64,000 bases of DNA from Aulostomus chinensis. Its lineage: Eukaryota; Chordata; Actinopteri; Syngnathiformes; Aulostomidae. A program made the translations under genes and the position numbers. This document shows positions 36,149-46,040 of this stretch, one piece after another (the stretch's first letter is position 1; every line of letters starts with the position of its first letter). The stretch is from positions 35,048,574-35,112,573 of the forward strand of contig JBBMOA010000001.1 in assembly GCA_037954235.1 (NCBI GenBank), in the 5' to 3' direction. The notes under the pieces are model-generated. The model was not told the origin of the DNA and ran no database searches. It was given only the letters and a program-made list of their open reading frames with translations.

Positions 36149-36243
36149 TAAAAAAGGCAAAAAAGTATTTTTTTCAGCAACAGAACTTTAATACAAACAC
36201 AAAATGAAAAGCAGAACAAGCCAGAACCCAAAATATGGATTTA

Positions 36244-36303
36244 CAGAGGAAGCGTGCTGGGCCCAGAACCCAGAGGTGGATGGATCAAAACCATCCTCTG
36301 CTA
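36244..36303 (+). pseudogene. Initiator-tRNA-Met-derived pseudogene
   Basis: The sequence from CAGAGGAAGCGTGCTGGG to CCATCCTCTGCTA matches the initiator tRNA from the D arm onward. The 5' acceptor strand and the start of the D arm are gone, so no acceptor stem can form. The anticodon loop reads CCCAGAA (CAG). Its 3' flank resembles the 3' flank of the locus at 34150-34221, so the two arose by duplication in opposite orientation. Confidence 0.75.
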
Positions 36304-37644
36304 AAAGAAGGGAACAAAATAAACCTGGTTGTTTTGAAATGTGAATCTGTTGAAGAAGGTGGAAATGGTGAGGGAGTCAGTTGTTCCTTTTGTTTTATGA
36401 CAGAGACCTCATTGTTAACTAAATCATTTTAATTCTTTACTTGAAGATTCACGCTTTTTCGCTCAAAATGTTGGACAACTTCCTCCATGCTGGTGCCCCA
36501 TCACACACAACAGGTGCACTTGTCCTCTTTTCTCCTCTGACCCTCAAACATTCACAGTCTTCCAGTGAACGTCCAATTGTCCTCTGAAAGAAGAGATGAA
36601 TCTTTCCCTGCTGAGACTCCTGATCTCTGACTGTCACTAGCATGTGCTAGCAGAATACAGCACTCCTTCTTCATGATCTGTCTTTGTCTCTGACCAGCTC
36701 TCCTGCTCTCTTTCCTCCTACCAGTCAAAGCAGACATCTTCACCTACTGATCCTGGATCTGCTGCCCGTTCCTGCCTGGTAAAAGAAGGAACCAGCACCT
36801 GGTTCTCCAGGCTGAATGAACTCCAGGACGTTGGCCAGCCGTGTCAGTTGAAACCTTTTTTGTCCAAATAGAGAAAAAATAAGTCTGATTGTTGATGAAA
36901 GATGTCATCATGGCTTTGAAACTGTGGTTGGGGACCAGCCAACATGAGCACATTCATGGAAGAATAGCAGTAAAAACAGGAAGTGTCAGTTAGCAAGTAC
37001 TCACCAGTCTGTCACTATCATACTTGATTCTAGTGGAACAAAATGGCTGCTGCTGACTGTGCTGCCTGGTGGAGGATCACTCCTCACCATCCTCTCAGGC
37101 CTTGATGGAACCAAAAAGGCCAGTTCCTGGAGAAGATCTTCTAGGGGTCCAGGTTAAAGCGGTGCCCCAGCTGGCACCAGGCGCTGACCCAGGTCCTGCA
37201 TGGGAGATACTGTCAGTTCTGTTCTGCCCTGCTCTCAACCACAGGCTGGTGTTGAGGCCTGCAGCAACCAGGGCCCCAGTCACCAAGAGTATAAAGGCTG
37301 GTCATTGTGGCAGTGGGCGGAGTCAAAATGAAGACAGACCAATGTGAGCAGGACGTTCCTGGAGAAGTCAGAAGAACTTGACCATGTTTCCTACAGTACC
37401 CAGGAGGCCTGGTAGTTGTTGAAGGAAGCTCCAAAAGCAAAGAGCAGACAGCAGGATATCAAAAGAAAAGATCCAGACACTAAAACTACAAGTAGAAACA
37501 AGAAGAAATACTAAAAGCCTTGGAAAGATACTACAAGGTTGGATATACATTATTATATACACTACTATTCTCACTGACTCCTAAAGAGGGACAGGAAACA
37601 TTAGAATGTGGATCAGATCAGCTGATTTCACTGTTGAGTCCATC
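36304..37644. other. Unassigned sequence
   Basis: No gene or named repeat was recognised. Frames on both strands at 36449-37440 are short, overlapping and without motifs. Confidence 0.4.
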
Positions 37645-38078
37645 CCTCCATCCACTTTCTATGCTTGTCCTTTAAGGGTCATGGGGGGGGAGGGGGGGGG
37701 CGATCCCAGGTGACATTGTTCAAGAGGCAGGGTTCACCCTGGACAGGTCACCAGTCCATCAGGAGAAATGAGGTGGTCGGTATCATGCAACCTAAACTAA
37801 AACATTCGTCAGATCAAATTCAGATTAAAGCAAGAGTCTCCAGATCAAAGTCAGAATTCCTGATGATGTCATCAGGCCTTTGACAGTAGCTAGAATTCTG
37901 TCTTTGATCTCAGGAGGACATGAAAGAAACACAACTGAGGAAAGTAGAGGAGAACATTCAGCTTCATTAGAAACACTTGAACTGTTGAACAGTAGAATTT
38001 GTTTGAAACAGTTTACAACACTGAGTGACAGGATTGAAGAGGGAAGGTTTTCTGCTTTAAAATTAATTCTAACCTAAA
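37645..38078 (+). repeat. Composite repeat: SINE tail fused to the hairpin-forming repeat, copy 4
   Basis: Bases 37645-37760 carry SINE tail phrases around two G runs, including GGACAGGTCACCAGTCCATC. Bases 37829-38078 are the hairpin repeat, with arms at 37842-37859 and 37893-37910 that pair at 17 of 18 positions around a 33-base loop. The portion 37695-37920 is repeated in reverse at 31150-31390. Confidence 0.75.
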
Positions 38079-39640
38079 AGTCAAGTCAAGTCACCAAATC
38101 ACAACAGAAGTTATTTCATGACACAGTTTTGTCAGAGTTCAATAAAAGGAAAGTAAGGGTCATCCAAGTTTTTTATCTCCTTTAGACAGGCCTCCAGTTT
38201 AGTCAGCTGATTTATTTCATGTGGATGCATTGATGAGTACAGCTGTGTGTCGTCAGCATAGCAGTGAAAATTAATTGAGTGTTTCTTAATAATGTGACCG
38301 AGAGGAAGCAGATAAAGGGTGAAGAGTTGGTCCAAGCACAGAGCCTTGAGGAACACAATAAGAGACTGCAGTGGTTTCCGAGGGTTTATCATGAGTTAGT
38401 TCGAACTGAGATCGACCTAGTAAATATGACCTGAACCAGTTAAGTGCAGTTCCTTTAATGCCAATGACATGTTCCAGTCTCCGTAGAAGGATATGGTGAT
38501 CAATGGTATCAAAAGCTGCACTAAGATCTAATAAGACCAGCACAGAGACCAGTCCCTCATCTGATGCTAGTAGGAGGTCATTGGTAACTCTGACGAGTGC
38601 AGTTTCTGTGCTATGATGAATCCTGAACCCTGACTGGAAATCCTCTAATAGGCTGTTGCTATGGAGAAGTCACAGAGCTGTTTAGCAACTGCTTTCTACA
38701 GAATTTTGGAGAGAAAAGGAAGATTTGATGTTGGTCTGAAGTTGGCCAAAACTTCTGGATCCAGGGTTGCTTTTTGAGGAGGGGTCTAATTACTGCCACT
38801 TTAAAGGACTGTGGGACGTAACCAGATACCAGACACATTGATCATATCTAAGAGGGAGGTGCTAACGAGGGGTAGAGAGTCCTTAAGTAGCTTGGTTGGG
38901 ATGGGGTCTAGAAGACAGGTGGATGGTTTAGAGGAGGAAATGATTGAACTGAGCTCATCAAGGCTCACGGTACAAAAACTGTCAAGTGTACGTCTGGTCC
39001 TCCAGCAGCCTCTAAGGCTTCTGAGGCTATAGGTGCCATGTTGTCAGCTGATGGCAGGAGGAGGTGAATTTTCTCTCTAATAAGGACAATTTTGTCATTA
39101 AAGAAGTCCATGAAAGAAGAGGAACCTGGGTTGTTCTTGTGTTCCTCTATTAGTGCTGAGTAGTCGGCTGCTCTCGCTATACGAAGGGCTTTCTTGTAAC
39201 TTTTAAGGCTGTCTTGCCAGACTAAATGAGACTCCTCCAGTTTAGAGGAGCGCCATATTCTCTTGAACTTCTGGGTTTTTTGTTGAAACTGTCTGGTTTC
39301 TGAATTGTACCAAGGTGCTTGTTTCCTTGGATTTATAGATTTAGTTTTTAGTGGGGCAAATGAGTCCAGAGTTGGTCCTAAGGTGCCTGTTGCTCTATTG
39401 ATAAAATTATCAATTTGGGAGGGACTAAGGTGGACAACAGTGTCCTCTGTAACAATGGGACACGACACTGAATTTAGCACCAATGGAACCACTTCCTTAA
39501 ATCCAGGTGTGGCCTGATCAGACAAACATCTGGAAACCACTGTTTTCCTGAGTTGACTGTAGTTGATCAGTCCAAATTCCAAAGTGATTGATTGGCTGTC
39601 TGATAAAAGCGTTCTGTGGAAACACAACTAGATGTTCAGC
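38079..39640 (-). mobile_element. L2-type LINE relic, 5'-truncated
   Basis: The minus-strand frame at 38965-39627 (220 codons) covers the linker between endonuclease and reverse transcriptase, with a conserved APWYNSE block. The reverse-transcriptase part follows in broken frames: LDLSAAFDTIDH and VPQGSVLGP (38286-38543), then the YADDTQLY catalytic motif (38132-38392). Stops and frameshifts separate the pieces. The endonuclease domain is absent. The 3' end reads TTGTGATTTGGTGACTTGAC, as in fish L2 tails with short terminal repeats, directly after the reverse-transcriptase remnant, so the rest of the coding 3' end is deleted. Not active. Confidence 0.85.
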
Positions 39641-39749
39641 TTCAGTTCCACATGTTAGGAGGAGGTGGAGGTGTGGTTGTGACAGTGAGGGCGTTCATGG
39701 ACAGACTGATGGACACCAGTTGAGTCTAGAAGAGAGAGAAATGCAGCAC

Positions 39750-40172
39750 CAGACTGTCAACACTCTTCTGAGACCTGCTTCCTGTCTTCAAGAGTCATCA
39801 AGACGTCCCAGCCTCAGATTTTCTGATTGGAGACAATGATGACCACAAGTACAAGGAAAAAAAGAGCAGACAAAACAAACATAAAATCCATCCAAATCCA
39901 TTGATCGACTGATTGATTGCTGCAGTTCTCATGTGGAGTTTCAAACTCAGAGAACAGCTGCCGTAAAACACAGAAGAGGAAGAAGAATGATTTTTATCCA
40001 GCACTGAGATAAAAATTGAAAAGTTCAAAATAACATGAAAAATGGCAAATAATGTGTTGTTGTTTGTTGCCTTCAATCATTGCAGGAACAACATGAGATG
40101 GAAAAACAAGTCTTTCATCTATTTAAAGTAGAAAGATGTCTGTAGACAACATCCACTCCAAATAGTCGAACA
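39750..40172. repeat. Duplicated block, copy 2, left part
   Basis: Matches 10360-10788 (for example ACATCCACTCCAAATAGTC at its right end). The homology stops at 40172 and resumes at 46031. Confidence 0.85.
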
Positions 40173-41009
40173 CAAGGGTGGTGATCAAGTAGAGCCTCTA
40201 CATGGAAACAAAAGCACTGACGACTTCAAAAGAGGACAGAAAGTTTATGAAAAGACAAGTTTATAAGGACATTTAAAGGTGTGTAGACAGCTGTTTACAC
40301 TTTAATTCAGCTGTAGAAGAAGAAGACCTTCACTGTGAAAACTCATCCTGTGTTACAGCCGCCCCTCCAGGACGGTCAGGGACCAACTTCAGTCCTGGTC
40401 CTGATACACCGGAAATCCAAGCAATCCCTCCCATAGGAACCATGTATTTGTTAAAGCAGCGCTCGCTGTGTCTGTGTAGGAGCCGGTACTGAGCGTATAC
40501 TGCATGTGTACTACTACTAAAGGTACTTCACCGGAGGCTCCAGCTTATGTCCCATATTTCTCAAACAGCTGGATGACATCACTGATATCAGAGACTCCGC
40601 CCACTCATTTATTTTCACACATCTTAAAGACAATTCGGTGTTTGATCAGGGATCAATACTTCATTATAAAGATCAGTACTTGGTGCCAAGTGGATCTTTG
40701 ATGGTGACCTCAGAGAAATCAGATCAGCCCTCACACCCTCCTGTCCAATGGTGGCTCCATGATTTCAGCTTCATCCTGTCTCTTTCCTGATGTGTTTTCC
40801 CTTCTGCTTTCAAAAACTCTTTACACCCACAACCCTCAAGTCTGGCCTCCACCACCATGATTAGTTTCAGTTTCTCCTCAGCTTCAGTCACACAACACAG
40901 GATGGACAAAGGAAGTCTCTCTGTTGCGTCGTCTCATCTTTTCCTTTGTTAACTAACTCAGCAAGACTGATGTCTCTCAGCTGTGTGTTCTCATCATTGT
41001 TCTCCATGT
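40173..41009. other. Unassigned sequence at the left of the extra 5.86 kb
   Basis: Nothing recognised. Short frames on both strands lack motifs. Confidence 0.4.
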
Positions 41010-41254
41010 AGACACGTTGTCTACACTGACCATAATCCACTCACCTTCCTTCATTCGTTGCAGTGTCCCAACCAGAGACCAGTCAGGTGGTCTCTGTTCC
41101 TGCAGTTATACTGCCTGGATATTTACTATGTGAAGGGGACGACAACATGGTGGTGGACGTCTTGTCTCGAGTTGCCTCTCTTCCTCCTCATCCATCGTCT
41201 CCTCCTTACACCTCCCTAACACTCACACACAACCACAACCATAGACTTCACTGA
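41010..41254 (+). pseudogene. Ty3/gypsy retrotransposon RNase H relic
   Basis: The plus strand encodes the end of a gypsy-type RNase H domain: VVYTDHNPLTFL, then a block around RPVRWSLFLQ and YCLDIYYVKG. After a frameshift near 41130 the sequence continues with MVVDVLSR, the usual NVVADALSR block. Only about 80 codons remain; integrase, protease and LTRs were not found. It lies just beyond the 3' end of the zinc-finger gene, in the opposite orientation. Confidence 0.8.
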
Positions 41255-41321
41255 CAGTGACATCGCTCACTGAGTTCATCTTTGATGTATCGTTGGTTTA
41301 AATAAAGTCATTATTTGGCCT

Positions 41322-42511
41322 TCAACCTACATCTCCCACTCTTGTCTGCTTCAGAGCTGTCAAGACAAGAGGTTCCACCCCAGTGTGCGTTCTCATGTGT
41401 CTTTTCAGAGATCCCTTTTCTGAAAATCTTGTGCCACAAACTGAGCATGAGAATGGTTTCTCCCCAGTGTGTGTTCTCATGTGTCTTATCAGACATGTCT
41501 TTTCTGGGAACCTTTTGTCACAAACTGAGCAGGGAAATGGTTTCTCCCCAGTGTGTGTTTTCATGTGTCTCGTCAGACAAACCTTAACAGAGAATCTTTT
41601 GCCACAAACTGAGCAGGGGAATGGTTTCTCCCCAGTGTGTGTTCTCATGTGTAATTCTAGATGTTCCTTAACTGAAAATCTTTTGCCACAAACTGAGCAG
41701 GGGAACGGTTTCTCCCCAGTGTGTTTTCTCATGTGTGTTGTCAGATGTCCCTTCACAGAGAATCTTTTGCCACAAACTGAGCAGGGGAATGGTTTCTCCC
41801 CACTGTGTGTTCTCATGTGTGTACCTAAACCACTTCTATATCTAAAACCTTTACTGCATGTTGAGCACCTAAAAGGATGCTCATCCTCACTGACTTCTGT
41901 CTCAGATTCAGAAGGACCAAAGGTCACGTTCCTGATGATCTCTGATTCTCCTTCAGTCTTTACTTCTTGCTCTTTTGAGCTGCAATGAGTCACTTCCTGT
42001 CCTGGGCTCAGTTTCTGAAGCAAATTCCTCCTTGAGCCAAAGGGTTCCTTGTGCTCAGAGGAGGCCGTGTTATCAGGTCTGACCCAATCATCCTCACTGA
42101 CTTCAGTCTCAGCTTCAGAAGAGTCTGACATCTGGTCATCAGTCTGGGGTTGTACAAGTGGATCTGGATCTACCTTGCTGGCTGGTTCTGGTTCTGGTCC
42201 TCCACACTCTTCTCCATCAGCTTCTGTTTTCAGAGGATGAATTGGGCTGCTGCTCAGAGACTCTTCTTTCAAGTTCTCCTCAGTTAGACTCTGATGAAGC
42301 TGTGGGAACTGAGGTTTCTCTTCGTCCCCTTCACTCTTCACAGGGACCAGAGTGAAGGGGAACGTGGTGATATCAGCCTCCTCCTGCCCTTGAAGCTGCC
42401 CTCCCTCCTCACTGGTCCAGAGCTCCTCCCACTCCTCTTTAATGTGGGGGGGCTCTGGGTCCTGCAGCTCAGGGGGAACCTCTTCTTTAATCACCAGCAG
42501 CTGCTCCACAT
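41322..42511 (-). CDS. C2H2 zinc-finger protein, exon 2 (final exon)
   Basis: This exon supplies residues 89-484 of a 484-residue nuclear protein. It opens with the acidic block typical of teleost zinc-finger genes (VEQLLVIKEEVPPE, PPHIKEEWEELWTS, PVKSEGDEEKP). Six tandem C2H2 fingers follow at about residues 302-464, joined by TGEKPF-type linkers and each with CxxC and HxxxH spacing. Five share the CSVCGxRF or CSVCDKRF frame. Finger tips differ (VKGHLTT, VKEHLEL, VKVCLTR, EKTCLIR, EKGSLKR), so a specific DNA site is expected but cannot be read off safely. The acceptor is TCCTGCAG, complement of 42512-42519. Joining to exon 1 keeps the frame through a split GAT codon. The stop is TGA at 41324-41322. 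The long plus-strand frames across the exon are antisense shadows. Confidence 0.9.
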
Positions 42512-43791
42512 CTGCAGGACACAAACAGCAACATCAGAAATCTCTTCATTTGACTCTGAAACAGTGGAGGAACAGACAGAAACAGAAATCAACTCAATGA
42601 AAAGAGACGTCCTGCTACTGACGACCAGTCAGCAAACTGGGAACAGAAACGCTGGCTTCAGATGCTTGGATCAACGTTGTGTCACCAAGGTCAAAGGTCA
42701 AAGGTCCCCTCTGCTGAATGGTTTTGTCCATTCATGATCACATCTGCTAGTCAGAATGTTCATTTCTAGAATGAGACCCTGTTGGAGAATGAGAGTTCAG
42801 TCCCTAGAACCAGAGGGAACCTGTACCGATGCTAAACATGTCAGCCCACCTACACTCACAGCCAGGGAGGTGCTGGCCACTGGGAGAAGTGGAATGATTC
42901 CCTAATGGCCGGTCCAGCCCAGGCCAACCGGGCAGTGGAGAAAAAAAGGTTGTTTTTAATGGGCTGATATAATTTCCAGTGTACAGGATCATCTTTTAAC
43001 AAGGTAGCACCGTAGCAGCCTACAGAAGAACGACACAAGGACACCAACATGCACAGCATGCTGGGCCAGCCTGTCACACACGACTCAGTTAGCAGGAGTT
43101 AGCAACACAGTGTGAATGTCCCCTCAGCTTGGTCTTGTCTTGGTTCAGTCCAATGGTAACATGCTTCTGATGCCTGTCAATGGGAGTGTTCTTAACACTG
43201 ACCACTGACAGTGACTCACACCTCAGGTTCCAGCCCTGGAATGACGATTCCTGAGATCCACTGATGCGTCAGGTCTTTATTTCTTTCACTTCATGATCCT
43301 CATGGCGCCATCAAAAAATAACAACACAAAAACCCCTACACAGGAAATACTTAGCTCTCTGGCACACATAACGTCTGGGCCAATATTAATATTAATATTT
43401 ATATATAAAAAAGAATAAATGGCACACAAACAAGCAACCGGCGGCGCTCCCACGCCCCGGGTGCCTCCCTGAATTTTAACTACATTCTAGTCATCCACAC
43501 CATCACATCTACACTCCCACGCACAACACACACCCTGCACCCATGTTGGGATGGGGGGGCAGCTGGGGCGGGGAGTGGGTCCATTGCTGCCCCTTTTGCT
43601 AACTGCACCAGCGCGGGCATGGGTTGGGCCTGTGGCCTGGGGGGGGGGGGGGGGGGTTCCTGGGGCTCCCTGTGTTCAGGGGGTTTCTGGGTGCCCTGGT
43701 GGTTTGGTCTTGACCTGCCTGCTATCCTGGACTGGGGGTTTGATGTTCTGGTCCCCCACATCAGCTACCCACTGCATTCAAGACAAACCGT

Positions 43792-43836
<45 letters not shown>

Positions 43837-43952
43837 GGTCTCAAAATACACGCCTCTCTGGCTACAAAGACAGGTCAGTGAGAGTTTTTCTCGACTGATA
43901 ACTTCTGTTGTTCTGTGTTGTAGAACTGTAATACTCTGAGAAGAAATACCTG

Positions 43953-43985
<33 letters not shown>

Positions 43986-44537
43986 GGTCTATTTTTATAG
44001 TTCGTCACTTGGTGACCAGTAGAATTTCCGATCGAACTCTCGATAAATCTCTGTTGTTATTGTTGTTACTGTTTTTGTTTGTTTGTTTTTCTCCTATTGT
44101 TGCCCCCCCCCTTGTCCTCCCTGTCCTGTCCCTGCTCTCTCTTCCTGTCCTCTCCTGAGGCTCAGTCCGGTAGCTTCATCAATGAACCAACACCATTCCT
44201 AATAAAGTTCAACACAGATGGTGATAGGAGGAGTTTATCAGGTTCCTCCTTAGCAGAGTAGAACTGCTTCAGTCCAACAAAGCACCAGGAACATGGATGC
44301 TGCTGCTGAACAGGACAGGGTAAAAACTACAAAAGAAGGCTGGACAACAATCCACAGAAAAACTAGTTTACCCTTTGATTTTGACCTCTGAATTTTTACA
44401 TTTTACCTTTCAGACGTTCACACACAACCCGGAAATGGCTTTTTACACCTAAAATCCCCTAAAATGCTCTCTGAGGGCCTCTGCAGCTCCACTTCCTGGC
44501 TGAATTCGGGGCCCAGCAGGTCCCTGCGGGGACTCAC
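42512..44537 (-). other. Intron of the zinc-finger gene, with a repeat-like insertion
   Basis: The intron is 2,026 bp, from donor GTGAGT (complement of 44532-44537) to acceptor CAG. It contains a G17 run at 43640-43656, (CA)n at 43796-43833 and (CT)n at 43966-43986. A stretch at about 43430-44230 ends on the plus strand in CCTAATAAAGTTCAAC, so it looks like the 3' tail of a retroelement lying antisense to the gene; its family was not identified. Confidence 0.6.
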
Positions 44538-44802
44538 CTGCTCTGTCCAGCCTGACTCGGGGCTTCAGCACGGCATCGAGCAGCAACCTCTGCCGGCGGT
44601 TCTCCCGCTCGTACTCCGCCACGGTTTCCTCCAGCAGAGCCACGATCTGCTCCGCGGCCGCCGCCAGCCGCTCGGTGAGCAGCGCTCTCAGCACCGGGAC
44701 TCCAGCCGCTGAGTCTCCTTCTCCCAGCTGCAGCAGGAAGTCTTCAGCGGCGGCGAGGATCCGCTCCTGGACCGACACCCGCAGCAGCTGCGCGGCGCAC
44801 AT
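44538..44802 (-). CDS. C2H2 zinc-finger protein, exon 1
   Basis: The exon begins with the ATG at 44802 and encodes 88 codons plus one base, ending at donor CAG/GTGAGT. Its product follows the conserved first-exon module of teleost zinc-finger genes: MCAAQLLRVSVQERI, a helical ALLTERLAAAAEQIVALLEE block, EYERENRRQRLLLDAVLKP and RVRLDRA. This alpha-helical module is common in the family and probably mediates protein contacts. The exon is GC-rich and lies in the CpG-rich promoter segment, unlike the AT-rich surroundings, and the frame is intact. It joins exon 2 in phase 1, giving LDRA-D-VEQLL. Confidence 0.85.
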
Positions 44803-45060
44803 GTTGAGGTTCTACCGGCGCCACTCAGCCTTCAGGAGACAAAGACCGAGGCCGGGGGTTCACGGACTTCTCCTTCTTTCCTTGTTGTGTTCAAAGCTTC
44901 CCGCGTCTTCTTGTCGTTTTGTGAAGCGCGTATTGATGACGTATGTGGTGACGTCCGAAGCCTCGCCAGCCGGCAGTGACCACGTGACTGATTCAGGACC
45001 TGCTTCTCCGGCTTGGCGTGAGATTCTAAATGTAAAGCAGTGAAACGCCGTGGTTTCCTC
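44803..45060 (-). promoter_or_regulatory. CpG-rich promoter region of the zinc-finger gene
   Basis: CpG density is clearly higher than in the surrounding DNA and continues into exon 1. Visible sites are two CRE/ATF-like motifs (TGACGTAT from 44937 and TGACGTCC at 44949-44956) and an E-box CACGTG at 44981-44986 in the context GACCACGTGACT. No TATA box was identified. The exact transcription start cannot be told. Confidence 0.6.
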
Positions 45061-45202
45061 CCTCCTCGTCCAAAAGCGTTCGCTATTTGATCAAAGGAAG
45101 GAGAAACAAGTGACTCCATGTTGTGGAGGCTGAACTCAGAGTTGAGAGAACTTTCATTCTGATCTGAGAGCAGCAACAAAGCCACTGAGAAAAACTGAAC
45201 CA

Positions 45203-45271
45203 CTGTCAGAGTCGGCACAGCATCAGCAGTCAGGCTGTGTTCACACTGGGAGAAACCATCGGACAGAAACC
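45203..45271 (+). pseudogene. Orphan 3' end of an immunoglobulin light-chain V segment with 12-RSS
   Basis: The sequence TGTCAGAGTCGGCACAGCAT at 45203 matches the CDR3-encoding end of the V segment at 49843-50145. It runs into an RSS: heptamer CACTGGG (45244-45250), 12-bp spacer (45251-45262) and nonamer ACAGAAACC (45263-45271). The next bases (TCCCTCAGTCACACTGAAG) also match the flank of that V segment. Upstream of about 45200 the V exon is missing. The heptamer differs from CACAGTG at two positions. Confidence 0.75.
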
Positions 45272-45314
45272 TCCCTCAGTCACACTGAAGGAACCTGAAC
45301 TGACTGCTGCAGCT

Positions 45315-45317
<3 letters not shown>

Positions 45318-45411
<94 letters not shown>

Positions 45412-45416
45412 ACACA

Positions 45417-45461
<45 letters not shown>
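45318..45461. repeat. (CA)n microsatellite
   Basis: About 144 bp of CA repeats with CTCA and CCA interruptions, directly downstream of the orphan RSS. The V segment at 49843 also has CA/TG repeats at the matching position. Confidence 0.95.
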
Positions 45462-45462
<1 letters not shown>

Positions 45463-45701
45463 CAGGAAACATGAACAGAGAGATAAAAGCACAGGATGCC
45501 TCCTCCTCCTCCTTCCAGAGATCAACTGATCTCCAGATTGACTTCAATTCTTTGATCAGAATTCTTCTTCCTCCTTGATAGATTTATTGATACTTTGTCA
45601 TAGACGGTCCATTCCTATTGGAGGATGTTAAAGAGCAGAAGAACCAGGTTCCCATGTACGGAACTAGAATATTTATATACTGTATTGCAGTCGTTTCCAA
45701 T

Positions 45702-46040
45702 ATCCATCCATCCATTCTCTTCCTCTTATTCCTGTTAGGGTTGCGGGGGGGTGGAGCCTATCCCAGCGTCTACAGGTGAGAGGCGGGGTTCACCCTGGAC
45801 AGGTCACCAGTCCATCACAGGACCAACACATAGAGACAGACAACCATTCACACTCACATTCTTACCTACGGTCAATTTAGAGAATCAATCAGCCTCGTCC
45901 CCTCTTGATGTCTTTGGACTGTGGGAGGAAGCTGGAGTACCAGAGAGAACCCACGCAGGAACAGGGAGAACATGGAGACTCACACAGAAAGATCCTGTGC
46001 TGGAGCCAGGACAAGAACCCTAAACCTTCTTGCTGTGAGG
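45702..46040 (-). mobile_element. SINE-like element, minus orientation, head truncated at the duplication junction
   Basis: It runs from ATCCATCCATCCATTCTC (tail end) through GGACAGGTCACCAGTCCATC and GACTGTGGGAGGAAGC to CCTTCTTGCTGTGAGG. The tRNA-like head that should follow TGCTGTGAGG is absent; the duplicated block continues instead. Confidence 0.85.

Larger units (their letters stand above)
34222..36243. other. Unassigned sequence between two tRNA-Met-derived loci
   Basis: It holds (GT)n runs at 34797-34843 and 35161-35214, a 23-bp unit repeated about two and a half times at 35988-36046, and a (TG)n run at 36118-36145. The minus-strand frame at 35526-35915 (129 codons) has no family signature and is not called. 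Confidence 0.5.

Noticed and set aside
38965..39627. 220-codon minus-strand frame as a host gene
   Set aside because: Its content matches the linker region of an L2-type LINE, with broken reverse-transcriptase pieces downstream.
41383..42737. Plus-strand frames of 201 and 147 codons across the zinc-finger exon
   Set aside because: They are antisense shadows of the finger-coding repeat; their periodic composition mirrors the C2H2 linker codons.
44832..45218. 128-codon minus-strand frame upstream of the zinc-finger start
   Set aside because: It lies in the CpG-rich promoter and has no conserved motif; a read-through of non-coding DNA is more likely.
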